Shown in pieces: positions 43,641 through 53,956 of a DNA stretch of 64,000 nt (positions are counted from its first letter, which is position 1; each line of letters starts with the position of its first letter). Source of the stretch: Eremothecium cymbalariae DBVPG#7215 (Eukaryota > Ascomycota > Saccharomycetes > Saccharomycetales > Saccharomycetaceae); assembly GCF_000235365.1 (NCBI RefSeq), contig NC_016455.1, forward strand, positions 868,001 through 932,000, read 5' to 3'. Both the position numbers and the translations under genes were made by a program. The notes under the pieces were generated by a model, which was given only the letters and a program-made list of their open reading frames with translations, was not told the origin of the DNA and searched no databases.

Positions 43641-44841
43641 TGGTTTTTTGTAGACAAAAAAAATAACAGAGTAAGATAGACAAATGGAAACACTTTGTTA
43701 CAAAACTTGTGACGTGCCTCTTGTATTTTTCCTTGGACCCGTAGTATCTGATTAAAGTGCGCAGTAAGCCCGTAGACTGTTCCTATATCTGTTTAGTTCT
43801 TTACAGTTTGGTTACGTGTTTACTTGTAGGTTGCAAGTCAAAAGAAGGGAGGCAAAAAATAAACTGTTTTTTTGTAATGGATTTGTTTTCTCGCCATTTT
43901 GGCTGTCAGCGTTGTCGCTGCGAGAGCATCACCAAAGCCCGGGTAACATGCATGCTCCCCGATGCGGTTACCCGGCCGGCCACCCGGCTCCCAGCCCAAC
44001 CCAGCTCAACCAAAGCTAGGTGTAGTCCAAGTTTTCAATACGGTTCTGGAATGCTGCATGCTAGTCTAGAACCGGTGGAGGCACCCAGATCTCTGCCCCG
44101 CAGCCGTAATCGTCGCCCAGATCGTTGGACAAAGCACAACAGCACCGGCTGTGGTGTGGCCCTCGAGGACGGCCTCAAGTGGCCCACATCTACGAACAAG
44201 AACACTTGCGATGCGCTGGGCATCGCAGCGCTGCCGCCAACGGCGGACGGGGTGGCAGACAGCCTGCTGGTGCTGGCACACCGGCAAGCTGCACGGCGAG
44301 GCTGCCCGGCGGAGAGGTGCGGAGGGGCAGCAGAAGACGGGTAACGAACGTACGGAGTGTTCTATTTGTGGTTACCCGACTACAAATGCAAAATGGCCGT
44401 TTTGCGTTTTGATTTTTTTATCAATCATTCATTATTCATATTTTAGAGTTATCTCCGTAGCGTCTCGAGAGGCGTCACATTTGAAATTCGGTTCCTCGAG
44501 GTTTTTCTCGAGGATTTTTTGCTTACAGACATATTATTAACATGCTTCTAGAGCTTTTGAAGGCTAAATTAAAAAGTTGTTTTCGTTATAAGAAAAAAAG
44601 CAAGGCGGTATAGGGTGGGTGATTTTCGAGTTTTATAATAGAGAATTAAAATATACAAAAAACGGGTGGAAATCCACAAGAGAGGCTGAGGAATATTGAC
44701 TACTTATTGCCGTGGTTCCAAGTGTGTTGTTTTCGGTTGGCAGTTTGCTTGTGGTATCTTTCACAGCTGGCAGTAGCTTTGTGTTTTCTTGAGAAGAGCG
44801 TATTTCCAAGGAATAAGCTGACTAAAAAAAAGACTAGGATC
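43641..44841. promoter_or_regulatory. Divergent promoter region HEK2/RIB1 with four Reb1-type sites
   Basis: 1.2 kb, with a GC-rich centre (43900-44350) between AT-rich ends. GTTACCCG or its complement occurs at 43939-43947, 43967-43975, 44338-44345 and 44371-44378. A small hairpin CCTCGAG/CTCGAGG lies at 44494-44513. Open frames in the GC-rich part are chance, and the in-frame extension of RIB1 back to 44707 starts with TTG. Confidence 0.65.
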
Positions 44842-45756
44842 ATGACCAATAGTTCGTTGCCGGAAGTTGTTTGCATCGCCAGGGCTCGGATACCTACAGT
44901 GCAGGGGCCGGATATATTTCTTCACTTGTACAAGAATGAGGTTGACGACAAGGAGCATTTGGCAATAGTGTTCGGAGAAGACATCAGGTCGAGATCGCTC
45001 TTCCGCTTACGGGCTAACGACACCCATCAGGACCGTATGATACGCGGCGCTTATATTGGCCGGCTGTGGCCCGGGAGGGTCAACTCGGACAAGGATGAAA
45101 AGTCGGGCCTGGAGCTTTCCTTTGATTCCTCGGGCAACCTAGAGGTGGATGGGACCACGACCTGGACCGGCGATCGCCAGACACTCGTGCGCATTCATTC
45201 GGAATGTTACACCGGCGAAACGGCCTGGAGTGCTCGTTGCGATTGTGGTGAGCAGTTCGATCGCGCGGGGAGACTCATATCTGCTGCCCAGGACGGGAAC
45301 ATTCAGGGCGGCGATGGCCATGGCGTCATTGTCTACTTGCGTCAAGAGGGCAGAGGCATCGGCCTAAGCGAAAAATTAAAAGCGTACAACCTACAGGACT
45401 TGGGTGCAGATACTGTGCAGGCAAACTTGCTTTTAAAACACCCCGCCGATGCCCGTGACTTCTCCTTGGGCAGGGCTATCCTAGTAGACTTGGGCATCGA
45501 ACAAGTTCGCTTGTTGACCAACAACCCGGATAAGGTCGAACAAGTCAACTTCCCCCCATACCTACAATGCGTGGAACGTGTCCCAATGATCCCGTTGTCG
45601 TGGACCCACCAAGGCCAAGGAATCCACTCCAACGAGATCGATAACTACTTGAGAGTCAAAGTTGAAAGAATGGGCCACTTGCTCCAGAAGCCTCTCAACC
45701 TACACACCTCCGACCCGACACCCAATGCCATCCGCTCGCATACCCATGCATTGTAG
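44842..45756 (+). CDS. RIB1: GTP cyclohydrolase II (riboflavin biosynthesis)
   Basis: 304 residues from the ATG giving MTNSSLPEVVCIARARIPTV. The zinc-site cysteines lie in SECYTGETAWSARCDCG and the catalytic region YLRQEGRGIGLSEKLKAYNL is intact. The enzyme opens GTP to the first riboflavin precursor with loss of formate and pyrophosphate, in the cytosol. Length and sequence are close to Rib1 of other non-duplicated yeasts. It is divergent from HEK2 and upstream of STU1 in the same direction, matching YBL033C. No frame break. Confidence 0.97.
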   Translation: MTNSSLPEVVCIARARIPTVQGPDIFLHLYKNEVDDKEHLAIVFGEDIRSRSLFRLRANDTHQDRMIRGAYIGRLWPGRVNSDKDEKSGLELSFDSSGNLEVDGTTTWTGDRQTLVRIHSECYTGETAWSARCDCGEQFDRAGRLISAAQDGNIQGGDGHGVIVYLRQEGRGIGLSEKLKAYNLQDLGADTVQANLLLKHPADARDFSLGRAILVDLGIEQVRLLTNNPDKVEQVNFPPYLQCVERVPMIPLSWTHQGQGIHSNEIDNYLRVKVERMGHLLQKPLNLHTSDPTPNAIRSHTHAL

Positions 45757-46096
45757 TAGTAACTAACTAGTATACAACCTAGACACGTTTTTGATATATC
45801 CTTCGTACTGATATAGCCTTCGCACTAATGAAAGCCCTTTTAGCCTCTTCCACGTTGCCAAGAAAACAATTCCACATTCACCACAAACCAACCCCCCTCC
45901 CCTCCCCCTCCATGCATCCGTGGTGCCATGGCGGCTAGCCACCAAACCCCCAGAATAGTCCACCACAAAAATCATATATTTATTACATCCATCTCTAAAT
46001 ATATACTATTGTAACAACTACCAGAGCACATACCCTACCCACCCACATACATCCCTGCCCCAACGACCCAATCAATCTAAAATTTTTTCCTTGACA
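45757..46096. other. Convergent intergenic region RIB1/small gene
   Basis: C-rich and AT-rich 3' flanks. I see nothing else in it. Confidence 0.5.
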
Positions 46097-46366
46097 TCAT
46101 GAAGATCCAAACAGCTTCAACAAATAATCACGGGCCTCCCCCGTGATCGTAGCAAGCACCTCCCCGTCCCGCACAACATACCCAGTGCTCTTGTCATCGC
46201 TAAACAACGTAGAAGTCATCGTTGCCCGCTTCGTCTTTAGAAACTCATTATACCCTTTAACCGTCGTTAGTTCCAGTGGTGCACTCGTTAAAAATGACCC
46301 TGTCGACCCGTTCGACTCCGTGGAGTGGAACTGCGATTGATTACTCAACTTGTATAATGACTGCAT
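46097..46366 (-). CDS. Small conserved-looking protein, YBR085C-A position
   Basis: 89 residues from the first ATG (MQSLYKLSNQSQFHSTESNG). The open frame continues 36 codons further upstream without an ATG. The core runs STGSFLTSAPLELTTVKGYN to DKSTGYVVRDGEVLATITGE and ends EARDYLLKLFGSS. In S. cerevisiae the small gene YBR085C-A (85 residues, cytoplasm and nucleus, unknown function) lies between AAC3 and IST2 on the corresponding strand, and from memory its sequence is similar, so I propose orthology. TATAAAAA at 46528-46535 could be its TATA box. Coding status is supported by low-bias, protein-like composition; function is unknown. Confidence 0.65.
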   Translation of the reverse strand: MQSLYKLSNQSQFHSTESNGSTGSFLTSAPLELTTVKGYNEFLKTKRATMTSTLFSDDKSTGYVVRDGEVLATITGEARDYLLKLFGSS

Positions 46367-46474
46367 CCCTCTATATCTTGTACTCCTTGCTGTTGTACCG
46401 ACGCCTGTTCGTTTAGTGTTGTTGTTCTTTTCTATCAAAAACCGCTGTTTATTATATAGTCTTTGCTTCAACAA

Positions 46475-47151
46475 TTTTTCCTTCCAACACCAATCTCAGA
46501 ACGTCCTTCTTGGTGATGGATCTTTCGCCATTTTTATACTGGGGGGCGCCAGCTGGAAGCTCACTACGGAAACGGAGTTACGACTAACACAAGGCAGCAA
46601 GTTGACCAATCTCGTATGCCATGCCCATGGGACAGATCTGTCAGGGACGTCAGACGTCAGCGCTGGCACGTCAGCGCTGGGACGCCGGAGACAGAGGAGG
46701 CAGAAGTACATAGTTTTTTACATACGCTGCGGCCGTCGGTGGTGCGCTGTAGAACTGTCTAGAAATGGTGGCTGGCCCGACCATTTGGCGTCGCCCAAAC
46801 GGGGAGGAGACGCCTCGAGGGGTGGTCTGGTCACGTGTGCGTGAGCCACAAACACGGATTTTCTGGCCCGGGTGCTCCCCCGAGCAGCGGCTGGGCTGGC
46901 CCGGCAGGCTAGGCTGGGCTCGTTCCGGCCGGACGGGCCAGGCGGGCAGCCCCCCTGGCGGGCCGGACATGGGCTTGAATAAACAAGAAAAATCACAAAA
47001 GGTAATTTACTAAGTTGAAACTCAAAACTAATGTGTGTGTTTGGGTCTGTGTCAACATATAGAAGAGGATCACTTTAGGACTAGTGGAGGATTGATAGAC
47101 ACAGGACAAGATAGGCTGGGAGTTTTTGGATTTTTTTAAAACAACAGTTCG
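46475..47151. promoter_or_regulatory. Divergent promoter region small gene/STU1, GC-rich
   Basis: GC-rich between 46620 and 46975. It includes a tandem 14-bp repeat (ACGTCAGCGCTGG at 46654-46666 and 46668-46680) containing ACGTCA, the core of CRE/ATF-type sites, and several GGCCGG/CCGGCC boxes. T-rich sequence lies directly before the STU1 ATG. Overlapping open frames on both strands are composition artefacts. Confidence 0.6.
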
Positions 47152-50100
47152 ATGGAGGAAGCTAAGATACATAGTTTGGAAAAGATTGTGAATGAGGGGG
47201 TGTCAGGGATTGAAAAGTTACAAATCTTGATGGCGTTCAAGACGCATGTTAAGAAGGAGTTGGTAGATGAGAATGCAATAGAAGATTATTTTGATGTATT
47301 AGTTAAATTTCTCTCAGGGGGCGAGGAGGATTACAAGTTACGGCAGCTAGGTCATTCATCGTTGTGTTATTTGATTAAGCGGGTTGCGATGCAGCAGCCG
47401 GGTAAGTTTCAGGCGAAAAGAATCAATGAGTTAGTGCGTGCGGTGTTGTTGCAGGGGTTATCGCAGGAGAGAAAGGTGTGGATGAGTGCGATGAAGAGTT
47501 TGGAGGCGATATATCTGTGTAAGCCACTTGTTTTTGAGACGGAGTTGTGTCAGATCTGCTTGGAGATGAGGTGTAATGAGAGGACTAAATGTCTTTTGTT
47601 TATGGATGAGTTAATACAGCAACAGCAGGCCAACAATCGGGATCCCATGGAGTTAGTAAATCGGTTTTTGGATCTGTGGATACGAATTATGAACGAGGAA
47701 GAAGAAGATGGGGGAGCCGAGGCGGGTGGCGCAGGGAACACGCGAGATGTTGAGTTGATACACGAGCTACTTAAAAAGTACCACGACGAGGTGTCGTTAG
47801 AGCAGATAGCCACACGAGTGACGAATCCAAGGTCTTTGGGGTTGTTTCAGCCCGCGGGACATGCGCGGCCGTCGTCCGCGGAGACGGTGAGTTCGCTGGT
47901 GAGCGTTCCCTTTGAGGCCGATGAGGAGTTAACGCGCTTGATGGAGGAGTTACCGCCCAACATTGTGAATCTATCGATGGCCGATTCTAAGGACTACCTG
48001 TCGTTCGAGCATGTCTCGCGTGATTTGGAGCAGATAACGGTTTGTTTTCAAGCACTGAAGGAGACGGAGTTTAACTGGAAACAGCGGCAAGAAGGTATTA
48101 TCACAATCCGAAGGATTGTGAACGGGAATGTGCCCCGACAGTTCCCGGATGAGTTCATCCAAACATGTAAAGACCTAAATATCACAGACTGTATCTCAAA
48201 GGCAGCGTTATCACTCAGAACTACTCTTTCGTCTCACTCTTGTCATTTAATGAAGGAATTAGCACTTAAATTGGGTGCACGGTTAGATCCTTTAGTTGAC
48301 TCTTTATTTATTCCATTGCGCTCTTTGTTGTCAGCAACGAAAAAGATTGCATCGCAGACTGCGTTCGCTACTGCTGTCATTATTCTGAGCAATGCCCCAT
48401 ACCACAATAGACTATTCCAACAGTGCCTGTCTCTTTCACGCGACAAAAACGTATCGCCCAGAAATTTTGCTGCTGTATTCCTCAGGGTATACATTATCAG
48501 ATTTCATAAACGGCTAGAGCACTCTGTCCTGATTATTGAGGAATGGTTACATAAAGGTTTGTCCGACCCACAGACACAGGTGCGCGAAACTATGCGAGTC
48601 ACGTTTTGGTACTGGTACTCGGCTAACCCACTTAGCGCTAAAAAGGTGTTGGATTCCCTACCCCACCAGATGAAACGAGCCATTGAACATGCAATACCAG
48701 CCCATTTGAACATCGACTACCAAATGGCGCCGGCTGAAAGTTCCAACGAATCTTCGAGGAGATCTAGTCTTGGTGCACGGCGGTTTCCAAGCTATGCGGC
48801 TCCGACACAATCCTCCAATCTTCAAAAGTTTGCGGCTAACGCGTTGGCCGGTATTAACGCAAGATCCATCTGTGATAGTAGCAAGCACTTAACGTCATAT
48901 TCTTCTTTATCACTGGCCAAAAAATCGTTTTCTACAACACGCCATGACTCGGTATCCCCTAGAATTGTTTCAAACAGTTCTAATAATAATATGATGATGA
49001 TGGCGGATGAGCATATCGATTTAACTGATGAGCTTACAACTAATCACTCCAATACTCTTGTAAAAAAGTATTTGAATGATGATCCTGTGGCTCTCAAGAA
49101 AAACGAACAAGAATCAATAGGGGAATTAGAAAGCATGTACTCCCATATTTCGTCCGATTTACTACAGGAAAGGCAACAGGGCTTACAGTTTCTACAAAAT
49201 TTGTTATTAATGAAAACACCACTCGACTCGAATAGATTACAACCATTCTTGATCCAATTATCCATCCAATCTCCTAAAAGCTTTAAAAAATTGACGATTA
49301 TTCCTTCTTTTCATTCATTAATTCCTTTAATTAATTTAGTGGAACTCTGTGCCATAAACGAAGTTGCAACCTCCACTATATTGGACGAATTTCCAGCTGC
49401 TGAATTGATAAGAACAGTAATCACATCCTTTCAAACTTTTTTCCCTGATAATAACGACCAGTTGTTCCTATTCTACGTGAAATATAGATCGGTGATTTTC
49501 AACTACTGCTTTGAAATATTGATTGATATCATTGACAATGGTTTCCGATTCTCAGATGATGACTCTTTATTCCATGATACGTGTGTTCATGTATTTCAAG
49601 CTTGTGGAAACGACTTCAATATGGATAAATATTATTCTTTGATATCCATTCTTTATAATTTCAGTAAATCGCAATTTATTGAACTTCTTCGCGAGGCACC
49701 TGTTTCGAGTAAATTTAAAATCGCAAATGAGCTACAGAGACGCGATCCAACGTTTAATTTACATGCCATAATATCTAGAGAATCGACTGCAGAAGCTTCT
49801 AATGGTGGCATTAACACGGACAATGAAGGAAGTATGGATTCAGAATACGGGATTCAGAACACTCAAAACTTGTTAGAGATGACTATGGTCAATCATATTG
49901 AGCGAGATAGTGGTGAAAACGTAATTGAAGCCGGTAAAGCCAGCGTTGTTCAAAATGGTCACCGTAATCACTTAGCATCACATCCATTACCACCACCAGC
50001 GATACTAGAGGAGAATAATAGGTACGATGATGAAACTGGAAGACTAATTGGAGATACTAATATCGCTCTTGCCAAAAATGGAGGAGGAAATAAACTCCAA

Positions 50101-51501
50101 TCTACCCTTGGTGCTGGTGAAAAACTTTTTGAAGATTTGGAAGATGAGCATGGATTTACCAGTGTTGGAGGCTTAAAAGGGTTGACTGAGATGACAAAAG
50201 TTGTTAGTGTTTATCAAACTTTCGACAAAGAAGGTGATCTTGAAATGGCAGAAGAAGAAAAATTCAAAGATCCGGTGGATCAAGAAAATCACGTCACAGG
50301 TTTGGATGATATATTCAAGGATGACAAACACGAACCAACTGTCAAATTTAACGATATTCCTCGAATAATCGATATTAATAGGAACTGGGATAGACAAGAT
50401 GTAGATTCGCTTGTCGATACTAGCGGTAATATTACTAATAACGGGTTAGATGAAAACCATACCAATGGTAGTCATGGCGGTGTAGCTGAAATGGTAGAAA
50501 AGGAGATGGACAAATCTCCAAAGTTACCCCTAAACGAGGAGGATTCAAAGCTTCTATCTGATGGAATTACCGAAATGGAGATCAGAAAACAGAATGATGA
50601 TCCATTTGTAAAGCTTCCAAAGACTAATGAAGACTTGACAGTTAAGGGAGATCACAGTTTCATCTCTTCTAAAGCATATATTGATATACTTTCTATCTTC
50701 CCTCCAGGCTCGCTATCAGCTTTCGAATTGGAACTTTTGAACGGGATGGATTTTTCAGATATGGATGTAGAGCACATTGAAGAGGCTATTAACACTATCC
50801 AAAATAGCAAACCTAAAATTGCAGATATATCCTGTCTTGTTGGCGCACTATTTCATTACAACTCAAGTGCATTTATAACCTGGTTGACCAAATATCAAGG
50901 TCTAAGGAGAATCTGGGAAATGATAACAGCATTTATGAACACCGGTGAAAGCACTTCGCAACTCTACAAATGTATCATACTATGTGCAGCATTGATCGTT
51001 GCCGATACTCAACTTCATGCTGATGTGTTGTCGAATTTAGATATAGATAACGTGTGGTCCATATTAACGTTGGAGATGTCGAAACTATCCAGCTACGACA
51101 ATACATTCTACGTGTCTTGCTGTGAATTCAGAGACCTCATTATTGAACACTACTCTAAAGGCTACCTTCAAAACTTGCTAGAAAACTGCATCAAAGACCT
51201 CAGTTCTTGTAACGAACGCATCAAAACAACATTCATCCTACAATCAATCGATAATGCCATCTCTCATATGGATACGATTTTGTCGTTAGACGTCCTGAGA
51301 AGTTTGTCCGGTTTCCTACAAAAGTTTGTCTCTAGCAGCTTCACCGAATGGAGATACCATTCTGTCAAGCTTCTATCACAGATATACCTGATTCTACTCT
51401 CGAGACACACACCAAGAGGATTCATTAAGTCTATGTTAAACATATTACAGCCTCATGAGTATGAACTGGTGAAGTCGTTCCACACGATAGACCACGATTA
51501 A
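47152..51501 (+). CDS. STU1: Stu1, CLASP-family microtubule-associated protein
   Basis: 1449 residues (S. cerevisiae 1513). The N-terminal and central parts are helical HEAT/TOG-type repeats (the CLASP N-terminal domain from about residue 290, e.g. EFNWKQRQEGIITIRRIVNG), followed by a basic Ser-rich microtubule-binding stretch near 530-620, a second helical block, a long acidic region (about 880-1160) and a C-terminal dimerisation-type domain. CLASPs stabilise spindle microtubules and attach at kinetochores. It is tandem with RIB1 and POL12 as in YBL033C to YBL035C. Confidence 0.92.
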   Translation: MEEAKIHSLEKIVNEGVSGIEKLQILMAFKTHVKKELVDENAIEDYFDVLVKFLSGGEEDYKLRQLGHSSLCYLIKRVAMQQPGKFQAKRINELVRAVLLQGLSQERKVWMSAMKSLEAIYLCKPLVFETELCQICLEMRCNERTKCLLFMDELIQQQQANNRDPMELVNRFLDLWIRIMNEEEEDGGAEAGGAGNTRDVELIHELLKKYHDEVSLEQIATRVTNPRSLGLFQPAGHARPSSAETVSSLVSVPFEADEELTRLMEELPPNIVNLSMADSKDYLSFEHVSRDLEQITVCFQALKETEFNWKQRQEGIITIRRIVNGNVPRQFPDEFIQTCKDLNITDCISKAALSLRTTLSSHSCHLMKELALKLGARLDPLVDSLFIPLRSLLSATKKIASQTAFATAVIILSNAPYHNRLFQQCLSLSRDKNVSPRNFAAVFLRVYIIRFHKRLEHSVLIIEEWLHKGLSDPQTQVRETMRVTFWYWYSANPLSAKKVLDSLPHQMKRAIEHAIPAHLNIDYQMAPAESSNESSRRSSLGARRFPSYAAPTQSSNLQKFAANALAGINARSICDSSKHLTSYSSLSLAKKSFSTTRHDSVSPRIVSNSSNNNMMMMADEHIDLTDELTTNHSNTLVKKYLNDDPVALKKNEQESIGELESMYSHISSDLLQERQQGLQFLQNLLLMKTPLDSNRLQPFLIQLSIQSPKSFKKLTIIPSFHSLIPLINLVELCAINEVATSTILDEFPAAELIRTVITSFQTFFPDNNDQLFLFYVKYRSVIFNYCFEILIDIIDNGFRFSDDDSLFHDTCVHVFQACGNDFNMDKYYSLISILYNFSKSQFIELLREAPVSSKFKIANELQRRDPTFNLHAIISRESTAEASNGGINTDNEGSMDSEYGIQNTQNLLEMTMVNHIERDSGENVIEAGKASVVQNGHRNHLASHPLPPPAILEENNRYDDETGRLIGDTNIALAKNGGGNKLQSTLGAGEKLFEDLEDEHGFTSVGGLKGLTEMTKVVSVYQTFDKEGDLEMAEEEKFKDPVDQENHVTGLDDIFKDDKHEPTVKFNDIPRIIDINRNWDRQDVDSLVDTSGNITNNGLDENHTNGSHGGVAEMVEKEMDKSPKLPLNEEDSKLLSDGITEMEIRKQNDDPFVKLPKTNEDLTVKGDHSFISSKAYIDILSIFPPGSLSAFELELLNGMDFSDMDVEHIEEAINTIQNSKPKIADISCLVGALFHYNSSAFITWLTKYQGLRRIWEMITAFMNTGESTSQLYKCIILCAALIVADTQLHADVLSNLDIDNVWSILTLEMSKLSSYDNTFYVSCCEFRDLIIEHYSKGYLQNLLENCIKDLSSCNERIKTTFILQSIDNAISHMDTILSLDVLRSLSGFLQKFVSSSFTEWRYHSVKLLSQIYLILLSRHTPRGFIKSMLNILQPHEYELVKSFHTIDHD

Positions 51502-51683
51502 AATCGGTTTTCGTATTTTTACGTGTTTCATGCGCGTTTCTTGGTCTCTCTTCTCTTCTCTCCTCTCTCTCTCCATTTGGTTCAACGAATCGGGAGTCCA
51601 GTTATACATATTCATACTTATCACCCTACACATTATATACTGTTATTGATTTTTGCATAGTTTAATTGAGGCCAACTTTCAGC

Positions 51684-53642
51684 ATGACAACCCAAAGTAA
51701 GTTGGTGACGAATTTTGGTCCGGAGGCTGATGATGTTAAAATCATTGGGATTTTAGAAAGCTATATGAAATTATATGCTTTATCTGTTGATGAGTTGTAT
51801 ATTAGGTGGGAACAATTCTCTTACCACAATCAGCACTTGTCTTTAAAATTAGATGAAAGCACTCTGCAAAATTTCAAGTTGTTCATTCAACAACAGATTG
51901 AGAAAAAGGGTAATATATCCCATGGATCGGTTAATTCTCCTGGTGCAAGCAATTCAGGAAGAAACCCTAATTTAGGGAAAAAGCCAAAGATGCTGCGTCC
52001 AACAGGTGGGACTGGGTTATTTGGGTTCGGAGGATCTCCAAATACTCCTGTAGTAAAGAAAAGGAAGCTAGAGGATAGAAGTTTTTTGAAGAATGAGTTG
52101 CAAGCTGATGGTTCGTCGCCAATTGTTGATACTAGATCATCGCCCATTTTCAATGGAGAAAATTCTTCTGCAGGTACACCATATTCTATGAAGGAAACTG
52201 CGTTTCCAGATAAGATTATCGACACTCTAAATCCAGATTTGCCAATTGGCGAAGGTATTGACTTTAATAATGAAAGTAAGGTGAAGATGGTACCACTGTA
52301 TGATCAAAAAAAGTACAAGTACAGGACTATGAGACAAAATTTATTGGATTCTGCCGATGTATTGGATGAACAAATTAATATTTTTACAGATATTATTCAA
52401 GAACGTTATAACCTTGGAAATAGTGATCTTGGTGACCCTACAATTCAATCTCAATCCGCACTAATATGTACCGGTAGGATTGTACCTGATACTCCGTGTG
52501 ATGAGCGCTTAAATATGGATTCAGTGGCTATCGAAACTTCAAGATCTGCTGGTATTGGAAGGAGAATCAGACTGAATCTAGATGATGTCAAGGAATGTTC
52601 TCTGTTTCCTGGCCAACTTATTGCTCTGCGCGGTAAGAATGCGAATGGTGAGTATTTTAAAGTGGAGGAAATATTAGAACTGCCGTACTTGGATTTTCCT
52701 GTTTCCAGCATTCAAGATATTCAAGAATCGCAGCTAACTTTAGACAGTCAAATGAAAATTGTCGTCACTTCAGGACCCTATACACCTAAAAATTCATTTG
52801 ACTTTACTAATTTTTCTGAATTCGTTGAACGAATTAACACTAAAATCAAACCTCATGTCTTAATAATGTTTGGACCTTTTTTGGATATATCTCATCCTTT
52901 AATTAAAACAGGAGGAATTCCCAAATTCCCAAATCTGAAGTTCCAACCGCGCACAATGGATGAAATATTCTTAAAAGTTCTCGCGCCAATCCTAAAGAAC
53001 CTCAATCCTAAAATACAAGTCATTTTGATTCCATCAACCAAAGATGTACTTTCTAAGCATGTTTCATATCCACAAGATGCATTTTCTCGGCGTGAGTTGC
53101 AGTTACCAAAGAACTTCAAATGTGTAACTAATCCTGCCACATTTCAGTTAAATGAACTTTTTTTTGGTTGTTCTAATAATGATATCTTTAAGGATGTCAA
53201 AGAGATCCCTAAGGGGCCCAATACTCTATCGAAGAATAGACTTGATCGCGTTGCTGAGCATATTTTACAACAGCGCAGGTTTTATCCTTTGTTCCCCGGG
53301 AATATCAATACCTGCAAAACTTCAGATGATGGTACAAGAGAACACATCTCTGGAGCAGACTTAGAAGTGCCGTATCTGGGATTAACAGAATTTGTTGGTG
53401 ACTTTATTCCTGATGTCATTATCATCCCATCTGAACTCACACACTTTGCTAGGGTAGTCAAAAATGTTGTATTTATTAATCCAGGTCCATTCGTAAGGGC
53501 AGGCGGGTCCAGGGGAACGTATATACAAATTTCAATCAGCCCCCCGGATGTGGAAAATGGAAACGTAACAAAAGTTGCAGATAAAGACATTTACTTACAC
53601 AATGTATGGAAACGAGCTAGAATAGATATATTAACAGCCTGA
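51684..53642 (+). CDS. POL12: DNA polymerase alpha-primase B subunit
   Basis: 652 residues (S. cerevisiae 705) from the ATG giving MTTQSKLVTNFGPEADDV; the frame reaches a TTG at 51666 upstream. After an N-terminal helical domain and a disordered linker, the OB-fold and the inactive phosphoesterase-like domain follow (IVVTSGPYTPKNSFDFTNF; VLIMFGPFLDISHP; FINPGPFVRAGGSRG near the C-terminus). The B subunit tethers the catalytic subunits and links primase-polymerase to the replisome and telomeres. Only 182 bp separate it from STU1. Confidence 0.95.
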   Translation: MTTQSKLVTNFGPEADDVKIIGILESYMKLYALSVDELYIRWEQFSYHNQHLSLKLDESTLQNFKLFIQQQIEKKGNISHGSVNSPGASNSGRNPNLGKKPKMLRPTGGTGLFGFGGSPNTPVVKKRKLEDRSFLKNELQADGSSPIVDTRSSPIFNGENSSAGTPYSMKETAFPDKIIDTLNPDLPIGEGIDFNNESKVKMVPLYDQKKYKYRTMRQNLLDSADVLDEQINIFTDIIQERYNLGNSDLGDPTIQSQSALICTGRIVPDTPCDERLNMDSVAIETSRSAGIGRRIRLNLDDVKECSLFPGQLIALRGKNANGEYFKVEEILELPYLDFPVSSIQDIQESQLTLDSQMKIVVTSGPYTPKNSFDFTNFSEFVERINTKIKPHVLIMFGPFLDISHPLIKTGGIPKFPNLKFQPRTMDEIFLKVLAPILKNLNPKIQVILIPSTKDVLSKHVSYPQDAFSRRELQLPKNFKCVTNPATFQLNELFFGCSNNDIFKDVKEIPKGPNTLSKNRLDRVAEHILQQRRFYPLFPGNINTCKTSDDGTREHISGADLEVPYLGLTEFVGDFIPDVIIIPSELTHFARVVKNVVFINPGPFVRAGGSRGTYIQISISPPDVENGNVTKVADKDIYLHNVWKRARIDILTA

Positions 53643-53956
53643 GCTACGTAAAGATTAATAGATTAGCACGAAAAAACATTTAGTCTACTTGCTTGGATGG
53701 AATAAATCCCTGTTCTTTTTTTTACAATTTATATTGCACGTCGGAGTAGTATACTACAAATGAGTTTTAAAAATAACGTTCTTGCCTTAAGTATACAAAT
53801 GAATGAAAAATTGGAGATCGAAAGAAGTAAACAAGTCAGCGAGCGCATGTGAAGAAATAAAAAATCCACATATTTTACGAAGAGGTGTTGATTTTAATAC
53901 AGTTTAATATGTTACAACTCCATTGTTTCTCATTTTATATTCTGGTTGTGTCTTAA

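Noticed and set aside
43081..43653. 190-codon plus-strand frame
   Set aside because: Antisense of HEK2, which has three intact KH domains.
44707..44841. 45-residue N-terminal extension of RIB1
   Set aside because: It starts at TTG, has hydrophobic unconserved content, and family members begin near the ATG at 44842.
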